64,000 nt of DNA from Anaerolineae bacterium (GTDB lineage Bacteria; Chloroflexota; Anaerolineae; Aggregatilineales; Phototrophicaceae), in assembly GCA_020849765.1 (NCBI GenBank), contig JADLAY010000024.1:248001-312000 (forward strand), given 5' to 3'. Shown piece after piece: positions 24,190 to 34,895 of the stretch. The first letter of the stretch is position 1; each line of letters begins with the position of its first letter. The translations under genes and the position numbers were made by a program. The notes under the pieces are model-generated. The model worked only from the letters and a program-made list of their open reading frames with translations. It was not told where the DNA came from and made no database searches.

Positions 24190-26190
24190 ATGATAGATCC
24201 ACAATACGCTGACCACCTGACTCCCGGCCAATCCCTCTACCTGGATAGCCTGCTGGCCCTTGTGCGCGCGGTCGTGCCCGAAGACGTAGAGACATTTGAA
24301 CAACGCCTACGAGAGCAGTTTCCGCGCTTGTTCGCCCTGCTCAGACGACTTTATGGCGGACGACCGGACTTCGACGATCACGTGGCGCACATTGTCGTGA
24401 CGGCGGCGCGCATGTTCGCCGACCGCCCTGCCGAGCTCAAGCTGCTCGACAAAGCACGCGAACAGACGCCCAACTGGTTCCAGAGTGAAACAATGATGGG
24501 TGCCGTTTGCTACGTCGACCGCTTCGCCGGCACGCTGCGCGGGATGGCCGAGCACCTGGATTACCTGGACGAGCTGGGTGTCACCTACTTGCATCTGATG
24601 CCGCTGTTCAAATGCCCGGCAGAACAGAACGACGGCGGTTATGCCGTGAGCAGCTTCCGTGAAGTGCGCGCCGACATGGGCACGATGGACGAACTGGCTG
24701 CGCTGGCGACCACGCTGCGCGAGCGCGGCATCAGCCTCGTGCTCGACTTCGTCTTCAATCACACCAGCGACGAACATGACTGGGCATTGCAGGCGCGTAG
24801 CGGCGATCCAAAGTATCAGGCCTACTACCGGATGTTCGACGACCGGACACAGCCAGATGCGTACGAGCGCCATCTGCGCCCGATCTTCCCCGCGCAGCGA
24901 CCCGGCAGCTTCACCTACGACGCCGAGATGCAGAAGTGGATCTGGACGACGTTCTTCAGCTTCCAGTGGGACCTCAACTATGCCAATCCAGAGGTGTTCC
25001 GCGCGATGCTGGAAGAAATGCTGTTCCTCGCCAACGTCGGCGTCGAAGTGCTGCGCCTGGACGCCGTGCCTTTCATCTGGAAGCAGCTCGGCACGGACTG
25101 TGAGAATCTGCCTGAAGCGCATATGCTGATTCAGGCGTTCAATGCGCTGGTGCGCGTCGCCGCCCCGGCCATGCTGTTCAAGTCAGAAGCCATCGTCCAC
25201 CCGCGTAACGTCAAGAGCTACATCAGTTGGGAAGAATGCCCGCTGTCGTATAACCCGATCCTGATGGTCTCCATCTGGGAAGCGCTCGCGACTCAGGACG
25301 TGACGCTGCTGCGCACGACGATGGACAAGCGGTTTGCGCTGCCCGCAGACACCGCCTGGATCAACTACCTGCGCTCGCACGACGACATCGGCTGGGGCTT
25401 TGCCGATGAAGATGCGGCAGATATTGGCATCAACGGCGAGGATCACCGCTGGTTTCTCAACCTGTACTACATGGGGCGCTACACGGGCAGCAATGCCGTA
25501 GGCGAGCCGTTCCAATTTCAGGTCGATCCACGCTCGCACAAGCCGGACATCCGTATCTCCGGCACGCTGGCCTCGTTGATCGGGCTGGAAAAAGCCATGG
25601 CCGAGCGAGACAACGCCAAAGTCGAGCAAGCCATTCGCCGTATCATCCTGGCGCAGGGCTTGATCATGGCCGCGGGAGGCATCCCGCTCATCTACCTGGG
25701 CGACGAGATCGCGACACTCAACGACTACAGCTACCGGAAGCATCCGAAACACGCGCACGACAGCCGCTGGCTGCATCGCCCTAAGATGGATTGGGCGCGG
25801 GCCGGGCAGCGCAGCCACCCGGCGACGGTTGAGGGACGCGTCTTCCAGGCGCTGCGCACGCTGATCCAGATCCGCAAGCAGACGCCCGCCTTTGCCAATG
25901 GGGATACGCAGTGGCTCGACACAGGCAGCCGGCACGTGCTCGGTTTCATCCGGCAGCGAGAGCTGCTGGTGCTTGCCAATTTCTCTGGTCAACCGCAGTC
26001 GTTGGGGACTGAGTCGGGTCGATGGCACGTCGCGCCCGAAGCGCAGTGGACGAATCTGATCGATGGCCGCACTATCCACGGCGACGACCTCACGCTTGCG
26101 CCCTACGAACTGCTGTGGTTGCTAGCCGCGCCGCAGGACCCTAGTCCCGCACAAGGCGATAGATACACGGATGCAGACCGCGCAGATTGA
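24190..26190 (+). CDS. Amylosucrase (GH13 subfamily 4)
   Basis: Uses sucrose to build alpha-1,4-glucan, releasing fructose. The 666 residues include the amylosucrase N-terminal helical domain, the (beta/alpha)8 barrel and a C-terminal beta domain. NDGGYAVSSFREVRADMGT and SFQWDLNYANP match the subfamily. The catalytic residues are Asp291 (LRLDAVPFIWK), Glu333 (FKSEAIVHP) and Asp398 (RSHDDIGWGFADEDAA). These sit at a constant offset of 5 from Asp286/Glu328/Asp393 of the Neisseria polysaccharea enzyme as I recall it. The start is ATG 24190. The last 17 codons run past the homologous end and overlap the convergent methyltransferase gene by 50 nt. Confidence 0.93.
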   Translation: MIDPQYADHLTPGQSLYLDSLLALVRAVVPEDVETFEQRLREQFPRLFALLRRLYGGRPDFDDHVAHIVVTAARMFADRPAELKLLDKAREQTPNWFQSETMMGAVCYVDRFAGTLRGMAEHLDYLDELGVTYLHLMPLFKCPAEQNDGGYAVSSFREVRADMGTMDELAALATTLRERGISLVLDFVFNHTSDEHDWALQARSGDPKYQAYYRMFDDRTQPDAYERHLRPIFPAQRPGSFTYDAEMQKWIWTTFFSFQWDLNYANPEVFRAMLEEMLFLANVGVEVLRLDAVPFIWKQLGTDCENLPEAHMLIQAFNALVRVAAPAMLFKSEAIVHPRNVKSYISWEECPLSYNPILMVSIWEALATQDVTLLRTTMDKRFALPADTAWINYLRSHDDIGWGFADEDAADIGINGEDHRWFLNLYYMGRYTGSNAVGEPFQFQVDPRSHKPDIRISGTLASLIGLEKAMAERDNAKVEQAIRRIILAQGLIMAAGGIPLIYLGDEIATLNDYSYRKHPKHAHDSRWLHRPKMDWARAGQRSHPATVEGRVFQALRTLIQIRKQTPAFANGDTQWLDTGSRHVLGFIRQRELLVLANFSGQPQSLGTESGRWHVAPEAQWTNLIDGRTIHGDDLTLAPYELLWLLAAPQDPSPAQGDRYTDADRAD

Positions 26191-27184
26191 TGCGCAGTTG
26201 ATCTTCAAGTCGCCAACCAATTGACGCTGCCAGGACGCGCTCCATCAGCCGGATTTCGTGCGTGATCAGCACGAAGCGCGCGCCCGGCGCAGCGATACGA
26301 GCCGCCTCGTCGAACAGCAGCGGATACATGCGCTCGTTTTCGGCATGACTGCTCACGCGCTGGCCAAACGGTAGATCCGCCGTCAGAACATTGGCACAGG
26401 CGTCCGGCAGCGGCAGTTGAGTCACGTCGCCACGGACGAGATCGATCCGGCTGCGCCGGCGGGCTGCCTCCGCATTGGCGGCGCACACGCGCAGCGCGAT
26501 CGCGTCGATGTCGACGCCGATCGTACGCTGTGCGCCCATCCCGTCGAGTCGCTCGATCATGAGACTGCCCGATCCGCAGCCGAGGTTGACGTAGATGTCA
26601 TCTGAGCCGGGATTCGTCATCCAATTCATGGCGCGGGCGACCGTGGCATTGAGCGCGCCTTCAAAGTCGCGCACGCGCCAGGGACGCGTCGCCAGCGGCC
26701 GCGGCGAAATGCGGATCAGGCACTCCCAGCCCTTGTGATCCGGCGTCGGGCGAATGCGCACGAGCAAGTCGCCACGGTCGTCTGCGGGAGTCAGCTTGAC
26801 CTGATCGGCCAGTGATTGCTTGATCCGCTGCATGACGCTCGACTGCGCACCGGCGGCGGCGATGCCGAGCGAGTGAAATGTACCCGCAGGATGCGCATCA
26901 ACGATGGCTTTGACAGTGGCGGTGAGCGTCTTGAAGTTCTGGTCGCCGAGCAGCGCTTTGGGCCGTGGAACAGCAAAGGTCAGCACCCGATAGACCGCCT
27001 GTGTCATCCTCAGTCGCAGCAGCGGGCTCAGGCTGCCACTGTAGGTGAAGCGCACGCCGTCCGCGCGCGGATAGCCGGGGGCAACGTCTTTGACGCCGGT
27101 CACACCTTCTGTCAGCTCGTCGGCGGCGATGCGCGCCAGGCCTTCAACCACCTCGAGTTCGTACAAATTGCCGACCACGTTCAC
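26141..27184 (-). CDS. THUMP-domain RNA methyltransferase (Trm14/RlmL-like)
   Basis: A 347-residue SAM-dependent methyltransferase of the UPF0020 group. The N-terminal half (to about residue 165) is a THUMP-like RNA-binding domain. The Rossmann domain begins with motif I NLGCGSGSLMIERL, then GVDIDAIALRVCAANAEAA. Its catalytic motif is ADLPFGQRV, the D-x-P-F variant of N/D-P-P-F/Y used for base-nitrogen methylation. The target (tRNA guanine N2 or 23S rRNA) cannot be settled from sequence alone. It is convergent with the amylosucrase gene (50-nt overlap) and divergent from the SH3b gene. Confidence 0.85.
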   Translation of the reverse strand: MNVVGNLYELEVVEGLARIAADELTEGVTGVKDVAPGYPRADGVRFTYSGSLSPLLRLRMTQAVYRVLTFAVPRPKALLGDQNFKTLTATVKAIVDAHPAGTFHSLGIAAAGAQSSVMQRIKQSLADQVKLTPADDRGDLLVRIRPTPDHKGWECLIRISPRPLATRPWRVRDFEGALNATVARAMNWMTNPGSDDIYVNLGCGSGSLMIERLDGMGAQRTIGVDIDAIALRVCAANAEAARRRSRIDLVRGDVTQLPLPDACANVLTADLPFGQRVSSHAENERMYPLLFDEAARIAAPGARFVLITHEIRLMERVLAASIGWRLEDQLRINLRGLHPCIYRLVRD

Positions 27185-27256
27185 CGCCGCACCCCTCGCA
27201 CAACTATGGTAAGATTCGCGCGTTTGCGATTCAGAAGTTTAGGAGACGTCTCGCCT

Positions 27257-28150
27257 ATGCGAGTCAAAGTTACGAGCATTATACTGGCGATCTGCCTCAT
27301 GTTCTGGGGCGCCATCAGCGCCTCGGCGCAGGATGCCGATGCGGATACGGAAGATACGACAGAAGAAGTGACGGTTCAGGCCTACCGGGCCGTCAACGTG
27401 CGCAGTGCGCCGTCGGTGGGCAGCAGCATCCTCGCCCAGCTCAATCCGGGTGACAACGCGCCCGTGCTGGCGCGCAGCAGCGAAGGCAGTGACTGGCTGT
27501 TGATCCAGGTCGACGATCAACAGGGTTGGGTCGCCTTCTTCGTGGTCGTCGTCAGCGGCGATCTTTCCACGCTCCCGATCGAAGAAGTCGAACTCACGCC
27601 GGAAGCCAGCGCGGACATCCTCGACGAAGATGCCGCGCTAGCACTAGCGCCGAGCGGCGTCAGCGCGATCGCCTTTCGCCGGGCGAATGTCCGCTTGCTG
27701 CCCAGCACCAACTCCGAGGTCGTCACCATCCTGGAGCGAGGCACAGTGGCCCCGGTGCTGGCACGCAGCGATGAGGATAACGGGTGGGTTCAGGTCGAAA
27801 CAGAGCAAGGCGTTGGCTGGGTCGCATACTATCTGGTGACGATCAACGGCGACCTGGACGACCTGCCGATCATCGAACACGAACCGATCCCGGCGCCCAC
27901 AGCGACACCGGCCCTGGTCAACGCACTCACCGTTGCAGCACGTTACAACATCAACCTGCGCACCGAACCAACGTTAGCATCCGACACGATCATGGTCGTC
28001 CCGTTCGAAAGCGAGATCATCGCCGACGGGCGGGACGAAGATGCCCGCTGGATACGCGTAAGCTACGAGGATCAGGTCGGCTGGCTGCTAGCCGCGCTGG
28101 TCACGACACAGGACGACGTTGATTTCAGCGCGCTGCCGGTCGTCAATTAG
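27257..28150 (+). CDS. Secreted protein with three SH3b repeats
   Basis: A 297-residue exported protein. ATG 27257 follows AGGAGA (27241-27246), and the signal peptide ends near ASAQ. Three SH3b units lie at about residues 38-103 (AVNVRSAPSVGSSIL), 134-200 (ANVRLLPSTNSEVV) and 217-290 (NINLRTEPTLASDTI), each followed by a GWV/GWL strand. Acidic Asp/Glu-rich and Pro/Thr linkers join them. There is no enzyme domain. It is a second member of the SH3b secretome seen at 14398. The short gap to the divergent methyltransferase gene holds the promoter. Confidence 0.85.
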   Translation: MRVKVTSIILAICLMFWGAISASAQDADADTEDTTEEVTVQAYRAVNVRSAPSVGSSILAQLNPGDNAPVLARSSEGSDWLLIQVDDQQGWVAFFVVVVSGDLSTLPIEEVELTPEASADILDEDAALALAPSGVSAIAFRRANVRLLPSTNSEVVTILERGTVAPVLARSDEDNGWVQVETEQGVGWVAYYLVTINGDLDDLPIIEHEPIPAPTATPALVNALTVAARYNINLRTEPTLASDTIMVVPFESEIIADGRDEDARWIRVSYEDQVGWLLAALVTTQDDVDFSALPVVN

Positions 28151-28168
28151 GCGCTCAGCTGTGCCGCA

Positions 28169-28477
28169 TCAGCCGCCGTAGGCGTTCGGGATATCGGACA
28201 CCTGCGCGGCGATGTAGGGTTCCTGTTCCTGGATCTTCAGAGCCGCATCTTCACTCAGAAGCACTTGCCCCTTGAAGTAGAGCACGTCGTTGAAGCTGTC
28301 GTAGCGATAACGCCGGCTGACCCAGCCGTACAGGTTGTGCTGAAAAACCGCCTCGAACTGAACCGCCTCATCCTCCGCGATGATGGTTTCATTGACGATC
28401 CAGACCGGCGCATACTGGGTCAAATGAGATTTCGCTTTTGCGTCGCGTCGCTGCAAAATGGTTTCCGCGCTCGTCAT
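28169..28477 (-). CDS. Hypothetical protein
   Basis: About 102 residues, starting at ATG 28477 with AAGGA 8 nt upstream. The longer in-frame ATG 28507 sits next to a -10-like TACAAT and is less likely. It is a soluble, mixed alpha/beta protein with an aromatic-rich centre (FQHNLYGWVSRRYRYDSFND) and a Gln/Glu-rich C-terminal helix. There is no signal peptide, membrane segment or recognised domain. It is convergent with the SH3b gene (18-bp gap) and divergent from purH. Confidence 0.7.
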   Translation of the reverse strand: MTSAETILQRRDAKAKSHLTQYAPVWIVNETIIAEDEAVQFEAVFQHNLYGWVSRRYRYDSFNDVLYFKGQVLLSEDAALKIQEQEPYIAAQVSDIPNAYGG

Positions 28478-28576
28478 CCGGGCTGTCCTTGTGACCAGTG
28501 AGTTCATATCAATAGTCCCTATTGTAGCGACGGTTTGAGGTTTCTCACAAGGGATGTATGCGCCGCGCGCCGACGT

Positions 28577-28582
28577 TATAAT
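28577..28582 (+). promoter_or_regulatory. -10 box upstream of purH
   Basis: A consensus TATAAT, 35 bp before ATG 28617. No good -35 lies at the right distance, so this is tentative. I saw no purine-riboswitch or PurR-box structure in the short leader. Confidence 0.4.
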
Positions 28583-28616
28583 CTAGCCCATTCCGTTACG
28601 CATGAGGGGAATAGCC

Positions 28617-30158
28617 ATGCCGCGCGCGCTTTTGAGTGTCTCTGACAAGACAGGATTGATCGATTTTGCATCCCAGCTGAGCTATCTCGGCTTCGAGATC
28701 GTCGCCAGCGGGGGCACGGCGCAGACATTACAGGATGCGGGCCTCAAGGTCACCTCGGTTGAGAAGCTGACCGGCGCCCAAGAGATGCTGGGAGGCCGCG
28801 TCAAAACGCTGCATCCGGCCGTCCATGCGGGCATCCTCTCACGCCGCACGCCGCAAGATAACGCCGAGCTAGAAAGCGCCGGTTATGAGGACATCGAGCT
28901 GGTCATCTGCAACCTGTATCCATTCCAGCAGACGATTGCCAAGCCGGGCATCACGCTGCAGGATGCCATCGAGCAGATCGACATCGGCGGTGTGGCGCTG
29001 CTGCGCGCTGCGGCCAAGAATTTCCTCAACGTGACGGTCGTTTGTGACCCGGCGGATTACGACCGGGTGGCCGCCGCGCTCGCCTACAGCAACGAGGCTG
29101 ATCTGGCGCTGCGCCGCGACCTCGCGATCAAGGCCTTCGCCCACACCCGCGACTACGACACGGCGATTCACGCGTTTCTCTCGCGCGACCTGGCGCCGAA
29201 CATGGCCGCGAGCGATGCGCTGCCGCCGCAGCTTTCAATCGCCGCGCATCAAGTGGAGACGCTGCGCTACGGCGAGAACCCGCATCAGAGCGCGGCCTAT
29301 TACAGCCAGGATGGGCGCGGCGGCCCGCTCGGCGGGACGGTGCTCGGCGGCAAGCAGCTTTCGTACAACAACATCCTCGACCTCGACGCGGCGTGGCGCG
29401 CGGTCAGCAGCTACGACGTGCCTGCGGTCGTAATTGTCAAGCATCTGAACCCGACCGGCATCGCTACCGGCGCGACCATCGCCGATGCATACCCGGCGGC
29501 GCTGGCATCGGACTCGCTGTCCGCGTTCGGCGGCGTCATCGCCGTCAATCAGACTGTGGATGAAGCCTTTGTCAGCGCACTCGGCTCGCTCTTCATCGAG
29601 GCAATTGCCGCGCCGTCGTTCAGGGACGAAGCTGTGGCGCAGCTGAGCGCCGGACGCAAGAACTGCCGTTTGCTGCAAGTGCCGCAGCCGTTCGACGGCA
29701 CCGGGATCGAGATTCGCACGGTGCATCGCGGGCTGCTGGTGCAGCGCTCCGACATGGGCGATCCCGATCACACGCTGCTCAAGACAGTAACGCTGCGCAC
29801 GCCGACCGGCGAAGAAATGACCGCGCTGCGCTTCGGCTGGAAGGCCGTCCAACACGTCAAATCGAACGCGATCGTCATCGCCGGGGCGAATACGACCTAT
29901 GGCATCGGCGGTGGCCTGTCGAGCCGCGTCGATTCGGTCAAGCTGGCGGTCGAGAAAGCCGGTGAGCGTGCCCAGGGTGCCGTGCTGGCTTCGGACGCCT
30001 TTTTCCCATTTCCCGACGGTATCGAGACGGCGGGCGCGGCGGGCATCACAGCCATCATCCAGCCCGGCGGCTCTATTCGCGACTCGGAAGTGATCGAGAC
30101 CGCCAACCGACTGGGCATGGCGATGATCTTCACGGGCACGCGCCATTTCCGCCATTGA
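28617..30158 (+). CDS. purH: Bifunctional AICAR transformylase / IMP cyclohydrolase
   Basis: Catalyses the last two steps of IMP synthesis. The 513-residue protein has the normal length. The N-terminal MGS-like cyclohydrolase domain has LLSVSDKTG, ASGGTAQTL, GGRVKTLHPAVHAGIL and CNLYPFQ. The transformylase domain has LRYGENPHQSAAYY, VVIVKHLNPTG and the C-terminal DAFFPFPDGIETAGAAGI. The active-site Lys-His pair is in VKHLNPTG. ATG 28617, preceded by GAGGGGA, is preferred to ATG 28602. Confidence 0.97.
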   Translation: MPRALLSVSDKTGLIDFASQLSYLGFEIVASGGTAQTLQDAGLKVTSVEKLTGAQEMLGGRVKTLHPAVHAGILSRRTPQDNAELESAGYEDIELVICNLYPFQQTIAKPGITLQDAIEQIDIGGVALLRAAAKNFLNVTVVCDPADYDRVAAALAYSNEADLALRRDLAIKAFAHTRDYDTAIHAFLSRDLAPNMAASDALPPQLSIAAHQVETLRYGENPHQSAAYYSQDGRGGPLGGTVLGGKQLSYNNILDLDAAWRAVSSYDVPAVVIVKHLNPTGIATGATIADAYPAALASDSLSAFGGVIAVNQTVDEAFVSALGSLFIEAIAAPSFRDEAVAQLSAGRKNCRLLQVPQPFDGTGIEIRTVHRGLLVQRSDMGDPDHTLLKTVTLRTPTGEEMTALRFGWKAVQHVKSNAIVIAGANTTYGIGGGLSSRVDSVKLAVEKAGERAQGAVLASDAFFPFPDGIETAGAAGITAIIQPGGSIRDSEVIETANRLGMAMIFTGTRHFRH

Positions 30159-30176
30159 TCGAAGGCGAACACAGGC

Positions 30177-30205
30177 TTGTCACGCGTTTTCGGCTTTGCT
30201 ATACT
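30177..30205 (+). promoter_or_regulatory. tRNA-Thr promoter
   Basis: TTGTCA (30177-30182), a 17-bp spacer and TATACT (30200-30205), 12 bp before the tRNA. It gives a short 5-prime leader. Confidence 0.75.
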
Positions 30206-30217
30206 GAATCGCGCAAC

Positions 30218-30289
30218 GCCACTCTAGCTCAACGGCAGAGCAAACGCTTCGTAAGCGTTAGGTTGTGGGTTCAAATCCCACGAGTGGCT
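30218..30289 (+). tRNA. tRNA-Thr (anticodon CGT)
   Basis: A complete cloverleaf. Acceptor stem GCCACTC (30218-30224) pairs with GAGTGGC (30282-30288), with discriminator T. The D arm is GCTC/GAGC, the anticodon arm AACGC-TTCGTAA-GCGTT with anticodon CGT, and the T arm GTGGG-TTCAAAT-CCCAC. CCA is not encoded. It reads ACG threonine codons, which are common in this GC-rich sequence. It has its own promoter and a terminator right after it. Confidence 0.96.
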
Positions 30290-30298
30290 ATTCCTACT

Positions 30299-30336
30299 TG
30301 CCCGCACCCTTCCACCCAGGAATGCGGGCATTTTTG
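30299..30336 (+). terminator. Terminator after tRNA-Thr
   Basis: TGCCCGCA (30299-30306) pairs with TGCGGGCA (30323-30330), followed by TTTTT. It lies 18 bp before the udk start, so udk expression would need read-through or a separate promoter. Confidence 0.85.
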
Positions 30337-30353
30337 TGCCTGTCGGAGGGCAG

Positions 30354-30998
30354 ATGACCCTAAACCCCCGTCCCGTCACGATCGCTGTCGCCGGTGGCTC
30401 CGGTTCCGGCAAGACCACCGTCTCCAATGCCATCCTCGACCGCGTCGGCAGCCACAACATCGCTTACCTGCCGCATGATGCCTACTACAAAGATTTGCGC
30501 GATCTTTCGCACGAGCAGCGCCTCGCGATCAACTTCGATCATCCGGACTCGCTGGATACGCAGTTGATGGTCGAGCACATTCGCCGCCTTCAGGACGGCC
30601 AGCCGATCGAGATCCCGATCTACGACTTCACACGTCACACGCGAACTGAAGAGCGAATCCCAATAGCCCCCCACCCCATCATCATGGTCGAGGGCATCCT
30701 GGTGCTGGCAGAGGCCGCCCTGCGCGAAGTGTTCGACGTCAAGATCTTCGTCGATACTGACGCCGACCTGCGCTTCATCCGCCGCCTTCAGCGCGACATC
30801 GTCGAGCGCGGACGTTCGGTCGACTCGGTGATCAAGCAGTACCTGGCGACGGTTCGCCCGATGCACCTGGAGTTCGTCGAGCCGAGCAAGCGCTACGCCC
30901 ACGTGATCATCCCCGAAGGTGGCTTCAACGAAGTCGCCATCGACATGGTGGCTGACCGCATTCGGAGCCTGCTGCGAGAGCGTGCCGACAGGGATTGA
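30354..30998 (+). CDS. udk: Uridine kinase
   Basis: Phosphorylates uridine/cytidine in pyrimidine salvage. At 214 residues it has the usual length. The P-loop is GGSGSGKTT near residues 14-22. YLPHDAYYKDL, NFDHPDSLD, PIYDFTRHTR and VEGILVLAE are the Udk substrate and metal signatures. RRLQRDIVERGRS is the lid region. ATG 30354 follows GGAGGG. Its stop codon overlaps the -35 box of the downstream T-box transcript. Confidence 0.95.
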   Translation: MTLNPRPVTIAVAGGSGSGKTTVSNAILDRVGSHNIAYLPHDAYYKDLRDLSHEQRLAINFDHPDSLDTQLMVEHIRRLQDGQPIEIPIYDFTRHTRTEERIPIAPHPIIMVEGILVLAEAALREVFDVKIFVDTDADLRFIRRLQRDIVERGRSVDSVIKQYLATVRPMHLEFVEPSKRYAHVIIPEGGFNEVAIDMVADRIRSLLRERADRD

Positions 30999-31024
30999 CA
31001 GTAAGAGACAGACACTGCTACACT
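30995..31024 (+). promoter_or_regulatory. Promoter of the T-box/valS transcript
   Basis: A perfect TTGACA (30995-31000), an 18-bp spacer and TACACT (31019-31024). Transcription would start near 31031, just before stem I of the T-box. Confidence 0.7.
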
Positions 31025-31029
31025 AACCG

Positions 31030-31297
31030 CAACCCTATATCGAACAACGATGACCAGGATGTGCGCTTCATCCGCTGACGCAAGAGAGTGCGGGTCACAG
31101 GCTGCAAGCCCGCTCGCCAAGAGAAGCGCCGGTCACCTGCGAGTTGCATCGCCGAAGGTTTGATCAGTAAGCGGTGCCGGGAGATGCCCGTTATAGCGAA
31201 AACGAGCGCGCTGCGCGGCCTTTAAGCCACCAGCGAAGCAAGGTGGTACCACGGAAGTAAGCCCCTTTCGTCCTTGTGTGATGGAAGGGGCTTTTTG
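31030..31297 (+). promoter_or_regulatory. T-box riboswitch (tRNA-sensing leader) for the valS operon
   Basis: The T-box core AGGTGGTACCACGG is at 31241-31254. It is followed by the terminator AAGCCCCTT (31259-31267) with AAGGGGCTT (31285-31293) and a T-run. The UGGU bulge would pair with a tRNA 3-prime end carrying discriminator A. Stem I can be closed by ATCGAAC (31039-31045) with GTTTGAT (31158-31164), followed by a GATGA/GAA kink-turn-like element and the AGAGAG and GGCTGCAAG apical features. In that fold the specifier loop contains GTT (31143-31145, followed by G), a valine codon, which fits valS. The specifier assignment was made by hand and is tentative; the T-box itself is clear. Confidence 0.9.
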
Positions 31298-31314
31298 ATT
31301 GCGAGCGCGACGCC

Positions 31315-32100
31315 ATGTTCACACTCAGCAACGACACAAGCGGGTTTTACGACGCTATTGCGGAGTATTACACCTATTTCTATCGCGACTGGGAGACGCA
31401 GCTCCAGCGCGAAGGACTGGGATTGAAGGCGATTTTTCGCAATCGAGGCGTCAACTCCGTGCTGGATGCATCGTGCCGCGCAGGCGCGCAAACGATCCCG
31501 TTGGCGATGCTCGGCTATGAAGTCTGCGCGACCGACCCCAGCGCCGGGATGCTGCGCAAACTGGAAGAGATCGCGCACGGCTACGGTGTGCTGCGTAAGA
31601 TCCGCCACGCCCAGGCGGATTTCGCCAGCTTGCCGATCGTCTTCCAGGGGCCGTTCGACGCCGTGATCAGCAAGAACAACGCGCTGCCGCACCTGCTGCG
31701 CGACGTCGAGATCGAGGGCGCGCTGCGCAATCTGTACGATCTGCTGCGTCCCGGCGGCACGCTCGTCATCGGCATGCGCGATTTTGCGCCGCTGATGGAG
31801 ATGCGTCCGCGTTTCATCCCCGGCTTCGTCCACGAACTGGATGAGGGCGGCGAACTGATCACGTTCGACGTCTGGGATTGGCAGGATGGTCCGCCGGTCA
31901 TCGCTACGCAGAGCCTGTACATCGTCCATGGCGACGGGCAGGACTACAAGACGATCAAGCGGCGGGTCATGTATCGCCCGTTGTCGACCGACGAGGTCAA
32001 AGTCGCGCTGCTGGAGACGGGCTTCGAAGACGTGATCGATCAGCCAGACCGCGCTGAACGCGTGCTGGTGGCGCGCAAACCATTGACCGCAGAGAAATAA
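31315..32100 (+). CDS. Class I SAM-dependent methyltransferase
   Basis: A 261-residue protein with a Rossmann methyltransferase fold. Motif I reads VLDASCRAGAQTIPLA, where the usual second Gly region is Cys-Arg-Ala-Gly. Then ATDPSAGMLRKLEEIA (motif II acidic), FDAVISKNNALPHLL (motif IV) and LLRPGGTLVIGMRD (motif VI) follow. It belongs to the glycine N-methyltransferase-like group; the substrate is unknown. It is the first gene after the T-box terminator and 40 bp ahead of valS, so it should be co-regulated by charged tRNA. ATG 31315 is the first in-frame start after the T-box terminator. Confidence 0.8.
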   Translation: MFTLSNDTSGFYDAIAEYYTYFYRDWETQLQREGLGLKAIFRNRGVNSVLDASCRAGAQTIPLAMLGYEVCATDPSAGMLRKLEEIAHGYGVLRKIRHAQADFASLPIVFQGPFDAVISKNNALPHLLRDVEIEGALRNLYDLLRPGGTLVIGMRDFAPLMEMRPRFIPGFVHELDEGGELITFDVWDWQDGPPVIATQSLYIVHGDGQDYKTIKRRVMYRPLSTDEVKVALLETGFEDVIDQPDRAERVLVARKPLTAEK

Positions 32101-32140
32101 GCAAGCACGAAACACGAGCAGTCATAAGGTAGAGGAACGT

Positions 32141-34768
<2,628 letters not shown>

Positions 34769-34779
34769 CGCACGTATCG

Positions 34780-34806
34780 CTGGGGGCGAGTGACGCTCGT
34801 CCCCAG
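34780..34806 (+). terminator. Strong hairpin after valS
   Basis: CTGGGGGCGAG pairs with CTCGTCCCCAG (11 bp, one G-U pair) around TGACG. It lies 12 nt after the valS stop without a U-tract, resembling the hairpin at 13032-13056. Confidence 0.55.
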
Positions 34807-34827
34807 GGCTATCTCCTCACTCCCCAC

Positions 34828-34856
34828 TTCAACCCCGCTGCAACACCCGCTATACT
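34828..34856 (+). promoter_or_regulatory. Promoter for the LysM gene pair
   Basis: TTCAAC (34828-34833), a 17-bp spacer and TATACT (34851-34856), 40 bp before the TTG start. The -35 is weak. Confidence 0.5.
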
Positions 34857-34895
34857 ACGCCCGTTACGAAGGTGCGACGGACTGAGGACGAACTG

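Noticed and set aside
26816-27256. N-terminal extension of the three-SH3b protein
   Set aside because: It is antisense to the THUMP methyltransferase, and a strong AGGAGA plus signal peptide begins at 27257.
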